From an uncultured Eggerthellaceae bacterium (GTDB lineage Bacteria; Actinomycetota; Coriobacteriia; Coriobacteriales; Eggerthellaceae): a stretch of DNA of 64,000 bases. The stretch spans positions 124,001 through 188,000 of the forward strand of contig CAKTTY010000003.1 in NCBI GenBank assembly GCA_934617065.1, written 5' to 3'. A program made the translations under genes and the position numbers. Shown here piece after piece: positions 24,425-33,631 of the stretch (within the stretch, counting starts at the first letter, position 1; each line of letters begins with the position of its first letter). The notes beneath the pieces are model-generated. The model was given only the letters and a program-made list of their open reading frames with translations, ran no database searches and had not been told where the DNA came from.

Positions 24425-25165
24425 TTACCTCTTACGCAGCACCACCATGATGGTGTTAAGGTACTCGAGCGCACCGGCCCTCACTGCCGAAGCGTCACAT
24501 CTTGCGTACTCGTTGTCGCAGGAAAGCCAATCGGCCCAAGCTTCTTCCGTGCACTGCATTTCCCGCATTCCCAAAATGTCGGCATTTTTCGATTGCTCAA
24601 AAATAGCCTTCCACCAGGGAATATCGTGAATATAATCCAGTTGATCAGGCGTCCATGACTCAAGTAGGCATGCCGGCGGGTTAGCGCGGCAATCGCGCTT
24701 CATGCCGGGAAAGCATAGCGCGACGATCCCGCCGCGCTTCACATATGGCAATAGCTTTGCATCCAGATACTCCGCGCTGCGGCCGAAATAGTTATACGAG
24801 TCGATGCTCACCACCGCATCGAAGAACCCTTCCGCAAAAGGCAGTCCCTCCGAAGCATCAGCTTTAACGGGAACGATTTGCCGATTGGTCAATCCGAGGG
24901 TTTTGAAAAAACGCATGTTTTCGGTTGGATTGCTCCAAAGATCGACAGCATAGGCAACGCATCCGAACTCCCTGGCCAGCAATGCTGTGGTTATTCCGGT
25001 GCCACTGCCCAAATCCAGCACAACGGAACTCGGAGAAACAGCCTCATTACCGACAATCTCATTGGTGGTTAACAGCATCTCCTCGCATAGCTTGAGTGGA
25101 TTGGGCCCCATTATTTTGGACAAAACAATATCTTGCGAGAAGCTGTTCGCTTTTGGGAACTGCAT
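24425..25165 (-). CDS. Class I SAM-dependent methyltransferase
   Basis: A 246-residue Rossmann methyltransferase. Motif I is VVLDLGSGTG (residues 48-57); YAVDLW is motif II, ADASEGLPFAEGFFDAVVSIDSYNYFG motif III/IV, and LLPYVKRGGIVALCFPGMK motif V. The distinctive MGPNPLKLCEEML start and SWTPDQLDYIHDIPWW segment mark a family common in Firmicutes and Actinobacteria that has no assigned substrate. Family members resemble small-molecule methyltransferases. It is a single gene with its own promoter region. Confidence 0.85.
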   Translation of the reverse strand: MQFPKANSFSQDIVLSKIMGPNPLKLCEEMLLTTNEIVGNEAVSPSSVVLDLGSGTGITTALLAREFGCVAYAVDLWSNPTENMRFFKTLGLTNRQIVPVKADASEGLPFAEGFFDAVVSIDSYNYFGRSAEYLDAKLLPYVKRGGIVALCFPGMKRDCRANPPACLLESWTPDQLDYIHDIPWWKAIFEQSKNADILGMREMQCTEEAWADWLSCDNEYARCDASAVRAGALEYLNTIMVVLRKR

Positions 25166-25177
25166 GGTTATTTCCTT

Positions 25178-25410
25178 TTCTATAAAGAACGTATTAGCGA
25201 ATCAAAAAAGCTGAACGAAGCGCGCAATAAAAAAACACAGCAGCACATAAGCCGCGCCCATTGATGGCTGCAGAAAAAGAAGCCTCATGAAAAGAAGGCA
25301 GGCTGCAATGCGATAAGCCAATTTCGGGGCATTTTCCCGATTCGCATCAGTGATGAGCACCCACGAAATGGATCGCAAGCATTCTATTCAGTTGCGCGTT
25401 CTTTATAGAA
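25178..25410. repeat. 14-bp perfect inverted repeat bounding 233 bp
   Basis: TTCTATAAAGAACG (25178-25191) is the exact complement of CGTTCTTTATAGAA (25397-25410). The interval holds no open frame. No target duplication flanks it, so it may be paired regulator sites rather than a miniature transposon. The wider gap 25166-25561 holds nothing else I can name. Confidence 0.5.
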
Positions 25411-25561
25411 CAGTGACCAAAAAGACATCCCCTTTTAGGATTTCATAAAGGCACAATAGGCCTTTGCTTAAAAACCAGTATGGCACGGCGGATTTATCGC
25501 TTCAATAAGCAAAGAGCAACCGCCGACAAAAGTCGCTGGGAGCAAAGCGCCCGTTTCTTAA

Positions 25562-25594
25562 GTGGGAAAATGGGACCTGTCCCTATATTCCCAC
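25562..25594. repeat. REP-like palindrome, copy 4
   Basis: GTGGGAAAAT...ATATTCCCAC around GGGACCTGTCCC. It overlaps the ATP-grasp gene end: the final Val-Gly-Ile codons and the TAG stop are part of the repeat. Confidence 0.82.
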
Positions 25595-26740
25595 GCAGAA
25601 CTGAGTTAGGTCGGCTTCGCGGAGAAAAGCTCGCTCGGCCTCGTCATCTTCTTCGGTTTCCAGGAAGATGAAGCCCAAGGCGCCTGTTTGCTGAGGATCA
25701 AAACGATAAAACGCTTGCAGGCCCTCGAAGTGCGAAAGGAACCCATCGTAGTCGAAACCGCATTTCCCGGCCGCCAATTCTTCGGGAGCAGGAAGATATC
25801 CCATACAGTACAGTTTGCCTTCCTTGCCGCTCAGCAACTCATTCCAGCTGGGCTTTATATCGCGCAAGTAGTAATCATACGTATGGAAACCGTAGGCATG
25901 ATAGGCAACTTCGGTGCCGCAAATGCCCGCAAAACGCAGCGGGTTGAACTCGATGGGCGTAATTTCGCCATCTTTCATGCGAGCCTCCACATGCACAGGG
26001 AAGTTCTTCGCACCGACATACCCGTTTACCTCCGTGAGCCACGAGGCAAACGCCGGAGCATATTCGCGGATCACCGAAGCACCCGTGATGTAGCAGCGAT
26101 CACTCGTGTCGGCGGCATTGGCAAATTCATGGCGAAGCACATCGAGCACCACCGCTTCACCGTTTTCATCGAAGAAAGCATCGACCACAAATTCCGTGCC
26201 CTCCAAATACGACTCGACCACAAACGAGCCTTCGTCTAGAGCGCTTTTGGCATAGCGGGAACGCCACACTGCCATGTTTTCATCGATATCGGCGAGAGCC
26301 GCATCCCACTGTTGGCGCGATTCGACAACGTACACGCCCACGCTGCAGTAGCCCACATTGGGTTTCAACACGAACGGCGCGCTGAAGTCTTCAAAGCATA
26401 CTTCCTTAAGCTGAGCCGTGGGTATTTCACAGTACTCAAGGCTTGGGTACATTGGCGCCAGCAACTTGCGCATGCGCGCTTTATCTTTGAACGTGGCGAT
26501 GGCCTCTGTTACGGCTTTGTCCTCAATATGCTGAGCGATCCAGCTAAAAGCATTTTCGGACGTGCAAATAAGACGTTCGCCTGCGTTTACGCGCGCAGCG
26601 AATTCTTTATCTCCCAGCGCTTTGATGCTGTGACGCTCAAGAATCTTCTCGGCCATGCTGTTCAGCAGCACCGGCTCCTGGGTGCATTCCAAGTATTCAA
26701 TAAGCTCCGGAGCAGCAAACGGCTCGTCAACGATCATCAT
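25583..26740 (-). CDS. ATP-grasp domain protein
   Basis: A 385-residue ATP-grasp enzyme that would join an amine and a carboxylate through an acyl phosphate. The ATP-grasp segments are FVLKPNVGYCSVGVYVV (phosphate-binding, near 125), EGSFVVESYLEGTEFVVDAFF near 170, and the metal site VEARMKDGEITPIEFNPLRFAGICG near 250-275. The C-terminal part is unusual: a KEGKLYCMGYLPAPEE stretch and an acidic LETEEDDEAERAF tail. The same kind is seen near amino-acid or peptide metabolism genes, but no partner enzyme is adjacent except the aminopeptidase upstream. The product is unknown. Its end lies in a REP palindrome. Confidence 0.8.
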   Translation of the reverse strand: MMIVDEPFAAPELIEYLECTQEPVLLNSMAEKILERHSIKALGDKEFAARVNAGERLICTSENAFSWIAQHIEDKAVTEAIATFKDKARMRKLLAPMYPSLEYCEIPTAQLKEVCFEDFSAPFVLKPNVGYCSVGVYVVESRQQWDAALADIDENMAVWRSRYAKSALDEGSFVVESYLEGTEFVVDAFFDENGEAVVLDVLRHEFANAADTSDRCYITGASVIREYAPAFASWLTEVNGYVGAKNFPVHVEARMKDGEITPIEFNPLRFAGICGTEVAYHAYGFHTYDYYLRDIKPSWNELLSGKEGKLYCMGYLPAPEELAAGKCGFDYDGFLSHFEGLQAFYRFDPQQTGALGFIFLETEEDDEAERAFLREADLTQFCVGI

Positions 26741-26882
26741 GAGCAGGTCCTTTCAATGCAGCTGAATTGCACGTTAATGCGAACAAGGACACTTTATCTT
26801 CTTCTTCGCCCAAGACGACAAGAAACCCAGCCCATGGCCACCCATCGCATAAAAAGCCCGCTACTGCACACGCACGGCATAA

Positions 26883-26914
26883 GTGGGAAAACGGGACCTG
26901 TCCCTATTTTCCCA
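26883..26914. repeat. REP-like palindrome, copy 5
   Basis: GTGGGAAAA...TTTTCCCA around CGGGACCTGTCCCT, 12 bp after the aminopeptidase stop codon. Confidence 0.82.
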
Positions 26915-26925
26915 ACCCAGCGTCT

Positions 26926-28278
26926 TTAACGCAGCGTGGCGGAATCGGCTCCGCTTATTTGAATGTCAGCATCGTAGAAGGCCCGTAGCGCACGAGTGGC
27001 GAGCATAACATCGCGTGCGCCGGCGGTTTCGTACGCCGAATGCATGGCAAGCTGGGCGCAGCCCACATCAACGCCATGCATGCTTGCCTGTATATTGGAC
27101 AGATTGCCCAAGGTTGAGCCACCCGCCATGTCACTGCGGTTCGCAAACCGCTGGAACGGTACGCTGGCGTTATTGCACACCGCGCAGAACACGGCACTGC
27201 TAAACGCATCGGTGCAGTACTTCTGGTTTGCTGCTTCTTTGACCACAATGCCCTGATTCAAATAAGCGCGATTACCCTCATCGCTCTTTTCGGGATGATT
27301 GGGGTGTACCGCATGGGCGTTGTCGCAGCTTATCAACAGGGAGCCTGCCAGTGCGCGGCGATACTCCTCGTCCGTACCGCCCAAAGCCCCATTCAAGCGC
27401 ATCAGCGTATCGGGCAAGAATGTGGACATGGCGCCCTGCTTGGTGTTGGACCCCACCTCTTCGTTGTCGAAGCAGCAGTACACCGAAATGCCGGAATCGT
27501 TAGAGCTCTGCAAAAACGCCTCAGCCGACGCGTAGGCGCACATAAGATCATCAAGCCTGGGGGCTGAAATGAATTCACCAGCCGCACCCCACATGCAAGG
27601 TGCCTGGCGATTCACCAAATACAGGTCGTGGCTCACTATCTGATCGGGACGAAGGCCCAGTTCATTGGCAAGAAACGATCGCAGTGTTTCTTTCTCCAGC
27701 GCTCCCGTGGAAACCACCGGGCACAAATCGATCCGTCGATTCGGAGCAAAGCCGTTGTTCACGCCATGATCCATATGAATAGCCAGGCTCGGAATAAGAG
27801 CCACGTCCCTATTAAGCGAGACCAACCTGCTCTCAATGCGATTCCCCACCTGAACCATAACGCGGCCCGCAAGGGAAAGTGGACGATCAAACCAGGTGTA
27901 GTCGATCATTCCGCCATACGCCTCAACGTTTAAACGTCTGTACGAACCAGGGCCTTCCAAATCGGGCTGAGCCTTGATTTTGAACAGGGGCGAATCCGAA
28001 TGCGAAGCGGTAATCTGAAAATGATAGCCTTCCGATACAGCACTACCCACCTTGAAGGCAATGATGCTCGAGCCGTTGCGCACAGTGTAGTAGCATCCCC
28101 CTGGCTTGCAGCTCCAGGTTTGCGCTTCGGGGAGAAAAACGAAACCCGCCCCATCCAATCGAGCACGCAGGGCAGACACCGCGTGAAATGCAGTGGGGCT
28201 TTCGCCAATAAAATCCAGCAAGCCTTCCGCTGCCTGGATTTCTTCATGCAACAAGCTTTTATCCGATTCCGCCAACAT
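26926..28278 (-). CDS. M18-family aminopeptidase
   Basis: A 450-residue zinc aminopeptidase of the aspartyl-aminopeptidase (M18/DAP) family. Metal ligands and neighbours can be read in order: ASHSDSPLFKIK (His), SAPRLDDLMCAY (bridging Asp), FDNEEVGSNTKQGA (Glu pair), SCDNAHAVHPNH (Asp) and MHSAYETAG (His). These enzymes form large tetrahedral oligomers and trim N-terminal residues in the cytoplasm. ATG at 28276-28278 is the likely start; a TTG ten codons earlier is in frame. It lies upstream of the ATP-grasp gene on the same strand with a 185-bp gap that contains REP copy 5. Confidence 0.92.
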   Translation of the reverse strand: MLAESDKSLLHEEIQAAEGLLDFIGESPTAFHAVSALRARLDGAGFVFLPEAQTWSCKPGGCYYTVRNGSSIIAFKVGSAVSEGYHFQITASHSDSPLFKIKAQPDLEGPGSYRRLNVEAYGGMIDYTWFDRPLSLAGRVMVQVGNRIESRLVSLNRDVALIPSLAIHMDHGVNNGFAPNRRIDLCPVVSTGALEKETLRSFLANELGLRPDQIVSHDLYLVNRQAPCMWGAAGEFISAPRLDDLMCAYASAEAFLQSSNDSGISVYCCFDNEEVGSNTKQGAMSTFLPDTLMRLNGALGGTDEEYRRALAGSLLISCDNAHAVHPNHPEKSDEGNRAYLNQGIVVKEAANQKYCTDAFSSAVFCAVCNNASVPFQRFANRSDMAGGSTLGNLSNIQASMHGVDVGCAQLAMHSAYETAGARDVMLATRALRAFYDADIQISGADSATLR

Positions 28279-28555
28279 GCCAACCCGCTTTCTGCTCAAA
28301 ACAATCAAGACGTTTTCCCAACTAGTCTAACAGCTAGCAATTCGCTATTCGAAAGCAGCCACAATCGAAGTGAAGCTCGGGGTCAAGAGGTAGCGCGCGG
28401 TGCAAGCGTCGGCAAAAACCGATCCATCTAAACCAGGACCGAATTCCACCACCAACACCCAAGCGCCAAACGCAAAAGCACGCCCACTAACCCACCCCGC
28501 AACCGCAGCAGCAGGCTTCTCCTCTATACTTGGAAGCATCGAGGCAAGGGAGATC

Positions 28556-30319
28556 ATGGGGAACCTAGAGCAGCATAAACAAAGCAGCCCAAAACGTCGG
28601 GTTTTGATTGTTGCTGCCTGCATTGCCGCAGCGACGTTTGCCCTCCTCATTTGCGCCGAGATCTTTCTTCCCAGCAAACCACCTTCGTTTTCCGGTCTCG
28701 GGTTTGGCCCTTCAAGCACAACGGGATTCATGGTGCTTCTGGGGCCGGCGCTTGCCGCATGGGCCTTTTCCATCTACGTACGCTGCCCTGACGCCACTAT
28801 CCGCAACCAGCTTGTTACCATCGCCGCCCTATTAGCGTTTTGGCTGCTCGACGTTATCGTGAAGTACCCCATGAAAAGCGACCTGGGCACCTCTATATGC
28901 TGGTACCTCTATTACGTACCTATGTTATTTGTTCCTGCATTGGCCTTTACCTGCGCCCTTCGCGCCGCCGACTTCGATACCACCAAGGCAGGAAGAACCG
29001 CACGCTCCATCGCTTTTGCGGGAAGTGCTCTACTTGCCCTGTTCGTGCTTACGAACAACCTCCACCATGCGGTATTTTCGTTCAGCTTCGACGATCCTGG
29101 CTGGAGCGGTAATTACCACTACGAGTGGGGCTATTGGCTCGTTGCTGTATGGTTCGTCTTGCTTTACGGAGCATTCTTTGCCTTACTATTCCCTGCCGCA
29201 AGAAAGCAGCTACGTCCTTCTTTTGCCCCTTTGGCGATTATCGCCGGCTTGGCAATTGCCTACAGCTTGCTCTACATCCTTCGGAACGCTCACTTCTTCA
29301 GCACCAACCCGGCACTCACCTACACCATCCTTATTGTCGTAGCGGTCGAAATCACTCTCGCAACAGGGATTCTCCCTTCTTATGCGTGGTATCGGGAAAC
29401 CTTCTACAAGCTCCCTTTCGATCTGAAAGTGCTGACAAGGAATGGAAAACCTGCCTACTCAACCGCACAAGCAAAGCCCCTTTCGCCCGAAACAGCAGAA
29501 AAGATAACCGAGCTTGGCACGCTCAACGGCGCTGCCGTAGACTTCCGCGTCCCCAGCAGCCCCCATACCCTCAAGCGCGCCTACGGCATCAGCGGTGGCA
29601 CCGCATTGCTTTCCATCGATGTAAGTAAAAACGACGCCAGACGCACCGCACTCAAACAGCGAAAAGAAGACCTGGTCAATGCATCCGAACTGTTAAAGCG
29701 CAGCGCTACCATTCGCCAAGGCCTCGCATTACGAGAAGCAGAACGTGCCTTATTCGAGCAAATCAATAACTCGTTGGCAGAGAAAACCTCCGAAATCAAT
29801 CGCCTTATCGATGAGCTTCCCGAAGACGACTCGCCAGAAAGTGCAGCAATCAGACGCCAGAACTTAACCCGAGTTAAATTCCTTGTCGCCTACTGCAAGC
29901 GTAAAGGGAGCCTTATCGTTGCTGAACGCGAAGGAGTTTCCTTCACCCAAGCACAAGTTGAACTGGTATTTACCGAAGCCGCAGCCGATTTCCGTTCCAT
30001 GGGAATCGAAAGCGCCGCGCTCTTCCGATTGAGCGAACCCCTATCGCCCGCCATCATGGCTCACCTCTACGATTGCGCATACAACTTCGCCTCACTGGCA
30101 TTTGAAATCAAAAACCCAACCCTGCTCTTATTCGGCGAAAACGATGAACGCAACGCCTTGATAGTTCGCATCGTTTTGCAATGCGAAGAACGCCGAGAGC
30201 TTGAGCCTTCACTTCAGAACTTCTGCAATAGCCTGACGAAAGCGGGCATCCGCAGCTGTCATCAAATTGAGGCAGACGAAATCGCCGTCAAAATCGAGCT
30301 GAAGGACAGCGCCCTATGA
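28556..30319 (+). CDS. Polytopic sensor protein with degenerate kinase-like C-terminus
   Basis: A 587-residue membrane protein. Residues about 15-270 hold eight or so hydrophobic segments, like the 7TM/LytS-type sensory module. The cytoplasmic part has two helical stretches (ALKQRKEDLVNASELLKR and LFEQINNSLAEKTSEINRLIDEL), then RRQNLTRVKFLVAYCKRKGSLIVA, which resembles a dimerisation helix but has no histidine at the phosphorylation position, and a region with a weak ATPase-like fold and no N/G boxes. It overlaps the next gene (a true kinase) as ATGA. Most likely it acts as a paired signal-input partner. The ATG at 28556 follows AAGGGAG. Confidence 0.6.
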   Translation: MGNLEQHKQSSPKRRVLIVAACIAAATFALLICAEIFLPSKPPSFSGLGFGPSSTTGFMVLLGPALAAWAFSIYVRCPDATIRNQLVTIAALLAFWLLDVIVKYPMKSDLGTSICWYLYYVPMLFVPALAFTCALRAADFDTTKAGRTARSIAFAGSALLALFVLTNNLHHAVFSFSFDDPGWSGNYHYEWGYWLVAVWFVLLYGAFFALLFPAARKQLRPSFAPLAIIAGLAIAYSLLYILRNAHFFSTNPALTYTILIVVAVEITLATGILPSYAWYRETFYKLPFDLKVLTRNGKPAYSTAQAKPLSPETAEKITELGTLNGAAVDFRVPSSPHTLKRAYGISGGTALLSIDVSKNDARRTALKQRKEDLVNASELLKRSATIRQGLALREAERALFEQINNSLAEKTSEINRLIDELPEDDSPESAAIRRQNLTRVKFLVAYCKRKGSLIVAEREGVSFTQAQVELVFTEAAADFRSMGIESAALFRLSEPLSPAIMAHLYDCAYNFASLAFEIKNPTLLLFGENDERNALIVRIVLQCEERRELEPSLQNFCNSLTKAGIRSCHQIEADEIAVKIELKDSAL

Positions 30320-31764
30320 GCCATCTGTTCAACATAAAATCAGTGGTTCTTATTGCGCTTATCATTCTGCTATTTGGGCTTATGGTCGGGCAAATGATCC
30401 ATGTGCTCTTTGTTGCCACACGGAAAGAAAACCGCAACCCTCGCGGGGCTGTCACCTATGAGTCACTTCTCCTTGCACATCTGCTTATAGCCTGCGCAAC
30501 GGTATGCTCCGCTTACGCAAACCACGGTGCACTGCTGTTCCGTATGAAGATGATCTCGTTCCCCATCGAACCAATGATGTGGGTTAACGCCATTGCGCTT
30601 GCACTGGGTCTCGTGCTCACTTTCGCCCATCGCCGCCCCATAATGATCCCTGAGCTTATAGTTCTTGCTACCTGCACGCCGCCCTTCATCGAAGCGGTTG
30701 GCATCAACAGCTGGTTCATTCCCATACTAGACGCTTCGTTCTTCCTTTTCCGCGTGTCGTCTGCGCTAACCATGGATATCAAGCACCGCAGTTCCGCGAT
30801 TACGCAACTCTCTATCGGCGAAGCGGTAAAGAAGCTTCCCGAGGGCATTCTCTGCATTAATCGAAGCGAAGCGATTGTCCTTATGAACGAAAGCATGCGA
30901 TCTTGCCTTCAAGCGCTCGGATTGGGCACCAGCCTCTCAGAGGGCTCTCTTATCTGGTCGGAGCTCACCAAACGCGCAACTGCAGGTAACCACACTCGTG
31001 ATGCCCTGCTTCCCGAAGGAATACGCCTAACCATATCGCCAAACGAAACCAGGTTCTTCATGCGTGATGAGGTGACACTGCATCGCACCTTATGCGAACG
31101 CATCATGGCCATTGACGTCACGGTCGAGGAAGACCTCAACGAACGCCTGCATCTTGCCAACATTGAACTGGAAGAATCGAACCGCAAACTGAAGCAAGCC
31201 CTGACGCAGCTAGAAGAAACAGCCGCAGAAGAGGCATCGCTCGTCATGAAAACACGCGTCCACGACTCCATCGGCCAACGGATGACCATACTTCATCACT
31301 ACCTAGAATCAGATATTGATAATCCGGAAATCACCCGAAACATTTCCCGGCTTATGCACAATATCACCGACGATCTTGCCCGCACCTCCCCGGAGGGAAA
31401 AGACGAGCTTGCCGCTCTTGCATCAGCCTTTGCTCTTGCAGGTACGAATATCCACATAGAGGGCACGCTGCCCGAAAACCCCAGCTCGGCAAATGCGATA
31501 GTTGGGATAATTCGAGAAGCAGCAACCAACGCACTCAAGCACGGCAGCGCCAAAAACGTCTATGTTCGCATAGCGGCCAAGCCATCGGAAACGAACCTGA
31601 CCATCTTCGATGACGGAGCCGGCGCTGCAGGCACGATTACCGATGGCTGCGGCATGCCCCAAATGCGCCGAGCGGCAGAAGCCCTCGGTGGCACCTTTGA
31701 GGTAAACGTACTGGCGCCTTTCACTGTATCGGCAACTATTCCCCATCAAGGAGCATCATCATGA
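30316..31764 (+). CDS. NarL-type sensor histidine kinase
   Basis: A 482-residue kinase. Four to five membrane helices fill residues about 8-150, then a PAS-like domain (AVKKLPEGILCINRSEAIVLMN), a coiled coil (LNERLHLANIELEESNRKLKQAL) and a HisKA_3-type helix with the phospho-acceptor in RVHDSIGQR (His316). The ATPase domain has the N box REAATNALKHG (Asn405) and DDGAGAAG (G1 box). It overlaps its neighbours by ATGA at both ends, so the three genes form one operon. It would phosphorylate the LuxR-type regulator that follows. Confidence 0.9.
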   Translation: MSHLFNIKSVVLIALIILLFGLMVGQMIHVLFVATRKENRNPRGAVTYESLLLAHLLIACATVCSAYANHGALLFRMKMISFPIEPMMWVNAIALALGLVLTFAHRRPIMIPELIVLATCTPPFIEAVGINSWFIPILDASFFLFRVSSALTMDIKHRSSAITQLSIGEAVKKLPEGILCINRSEAIVLMNESMRSCLQALGLGTSLSEGSLIWSELTKRATAGNHTRDALLPEGIRLTISPNETRFFMRDEVTLHRTLCERIMAIDVTVEEDLNERLHLANIELEESNRKLKQALTQLEETAAEEASLVMKTRVHDSIGQRMTILHHYLESDIDNPEITRNISRLMHNITDDLARTSPEGKDELAALASAFALAGTNIHIEGTLPENPSSANAIVGIIREAATNALKHGSAKNVYVRIAAKPSETNLTIFDDGAGAAGTITDGCGMPQMRRAAEALGGTFEVNVLAPFTVSATIPHQGASS

Positions 31765-32381
31765 TCACCATCGTCATCGTTGAAGATCAGGGGATTCTCC
31801 GAGAATCACTCGCATGCACGCTCAACCTGCAGGAAGACATGCAGGTTGCCCGCGCGCTTTCCGATGCAGCAGACGCACTCGACGTAGTACGCGAAACGAA
31901 TGCCAATCTTGCGCTTTTGGATGTATGCACCGAAAACGGATCGAGCGGAATCGCTGCAGCGAAGCAGATACGCGAAGCCTGCCCCGATACGAAAATCGTG
32001 ATTATGACAGGCATGCCAGAAATCACGTTCATCGAACAGGCAAAACTCGCTGGAGCTGACAGTTTCGTATATAAGAACGTTGGAACCGAAGAACTGCTGG
32101 GGATTATTCGCTCAACCGCCAACGGCTACTCCACCTACCCGAATGCAACCCAGAGCATCTTCTCAGACGCTTCAGCGCTCAATGAAACAGAAATCAGCAT
32201 CCTGCGATTGGTCTGTGAAGCAAAAACGCGTAAGGAAATTGCAGCTGAGCTTTATTTGAGCGAGGGCACAGTAAAGCGTCACATTTCTGAGATCTTGGCC
32301 AAAACGGGCTACGACAGCATTTTGCGCCTTGCCGTGCATGCGGTATCGCAGGGTCTTATCGTTCCGAAGATGGACAAATAG
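31761..32381 (+). CDS. LuxR/NarL-family response regulator
   Basis: A 206-residue regulator: receiver domain (acidic pocket Glu8/Asp9, phospho-acceptor Asp54 in LALLDVCTENG, IVIMTGM, FVYKNVGTEEL) followed by a GerE-type helix-turn-helix (LNETEISILRLVCEAKTRKEIAAELYLSEGTVKRHISEILAKTG). It overlaps the kinase gene as ATGA. Likely targets include the three lipoprotein genes just downstream, whose promoter region carries two palindromes. Confidence 0.92.
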   Translation: MITIVIVEDQGILRESLACTLNLQEDMQVARALSDAADALDVVRETNANLALLDVCTENGSSGIAAAKQIREACPDTKIVIMTGMPEITFIEQAKLAGADSFVYKNVGTEELLGIIRSTANGYSTYPNATQSIFSDASALNETEISILRLVCEAKTRKEIAAELYLSEGTVKRHISEILAKTGYDSILRLAVHAVSQGLIVPKMDK

Positions 32382-32486
32382 ACCATCGTCAACGATAGGT
32401 ATCACACCCTTCGCCGTTTGGGCTTAATCCGCCGTTTTCAAGGCAAAACCAACCTACGAAATCACCAGATCAATACCCTTGTTTTG

Positions 32487-32579
32487 TTTTTGAGACACAT
32501 GGCTCAAAAACGCTCTTTAACTGAGCCGCAGGTCACTTCTTCCAGCGCTTCCCTCACGTCATCATGGAACCACGATGAC
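32487..32579. promoter_or_regulatory. Two palindromes upstream of the lipoprotein genes
   Basis: Palindrome 1: TTTTTGAG-N8-CTCAAAAA (32487-32510). Palindrome 2: GTCATCATGG-AA-CCACGATGAC (32558-32579), complementary except one position. Both are in the 250-bp gap after the regulator gene and are candidate binding sites for it. Palindrome 1 could instead be a factor-independent terminator without T tract. Confidence 0.45.
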
Positions 32580-32631
32580 AAACATAGCTAGCCGCAAAAG
32601 CGGCGAGGGAGTCTGAGAGGATGTGGTTGCA

Positions 32632-33024
32632 ATGAAGGCAACGAAGAAGATCATCGCAGTTCTGGTATGCGCTTTTGCCCTGTGCTTCGCACTGGTGGGA
32701 TGCGATTCTGGAGCCGAACAGTACAAGAAGAACTTCCAGGGCGACTGGGAGCTGGCAGGCCTGACCGAAGGCGATACCACCTATTCCGAGAGCGATATCG
32801 CCATGCTTAAGGCATGGGGCATGGAAGTAAAGCTGTCCCTCAATGAAGACGAAACCATGGTTCTCGAGTACTTCGGCGAAACTGCCGAGGGCAACTGGGA
32901 GCCCAAGGATGCTACCACGTTCAAGATGACAGCGATGGGTGATTCGATTGATGGCAAGTTGGCCGACGGGATGATATCCATCGAAGTCGAAGGTGCCGAA
33001 ATGAAGTTCAAGAAGATGGAATAG
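32632..33024 (+). CDS. Small lipoprotein (130 residues)
   Basis: A signal peptide with lipobox LVGC (Cys about 24) precedes a short mature part of about 107 residues: two-strand beta segments such as MVLEYFGETAEGNWEPKD and TFKMTAMGDSIDGKLADGMISIEVEG. This looks like the lipocalin-like/DUF small beta-barrel lipoproteins common in Coriobacteria, but I do not recognise a named family. The ATG at 32632 is used; a GTG three codons earlier is too close to the AGAGGA site. First of three lipoprotein genes behind the two-component operon. Confidence 0.75.
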   Translation: MKATKKIIAVLVCAFALCFALVGCDSGAEQYKKNFQGDWELAGLTEGDTTYSESDIAMLKAWGMEVKLSLNEDETMVLEYFGETAEGNWEPKDATTFKMTAMGDSIDGKLADGMISIEVEGAEMKFKKME

Positions 33025-33038
33025 CGGGGTGAATGACA

Positions 33039-33563
33039 ATGAAGCTCAAGTTTCTAGGAATTGCAGCATGCGCACTTGCACTCTGCTTCACCCTTGTGGG
33101 ATGTAACTCACAAAAAGTTACCGACTTTACCTGGTACCAGGCGGCAGTGCCCGATAAGTACGAACTGAACACCAGCCTTGGCAGCAATGCAGCAAAGGTG
33201 TCGTTCGCCAAGACCGATGAAGGCAAAGAGCTCCGCGTCAACTGGAACGGCGTAAAGGACGCTCAGGGAATCACCCAAGCATTCATGGAATGGGAAGGCA
33301 CCGGCTCTGAGCAGCTGGACGACATGAAGATCGGCAACTACACTTGGAAGGTTGCTCAGAACACCGAAGCAAGCAAGCCAAAGATCCAGTTCTGCACCGA
33401 CCTGCCCAATGGACTTGTTGGCATCGTTGACGCCCGCGGATTCAGCGACATCAACGACAAAGACCTGCAGAGCTTCGTTAAATCGGTAAAGTTCGCAGAT
33501 GATGTGAGCGAAGCATACGACAAAGCCAAGGAAGTCAGCTCTGACGACCTGAAGATCCACTAA
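33039..33563 (+). CDS. Lipoprotein (174 residues), paralogue of the next gene
   Basis: Signal peptide and lipobox LVGC (Cys about 22), then VTDFTWYQAAVPDKYELNTSLGSNAAKVSF. The mature domain aligns with the next lipoprotein: ADFIWFKVEVPEGVSVSNS in the neighbour matches TDFTWYQAAVPDKYELNTS here, and both end with a KSVKFADD/NTIEFADD motif and an EAxxxAKEV tail. ATG at 33039 follows GGGGTG with good spacing. The gene starts 14 bp after the previous stop. Function unknown; an extracytoplasmic ligand-binding role is a guess. Confidence 0.78.
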   Translation: MKLKFLGIAACALALCFTLVGCNSQKVTDFTWYQAAVPDKYELNTSLGSNAAKVSFAKTDEGKELRVNWNGVKDAQGITQAFMEWEGTGSEQLDDMKIGNYTWKVAQNTEASKPKIQFCTDLPNGLVGIVDARGFSDINDKDLQSFVKSVKFADDVSEAYDKAKEVSSDDLKIH

Positions 33564-33631
33564 CACCCTTGGGCGGAGCCGCAATCGAGTTCCGCCCGTT
33601 TTCGAAACAGACTGAAGAGGAGGACATCATC

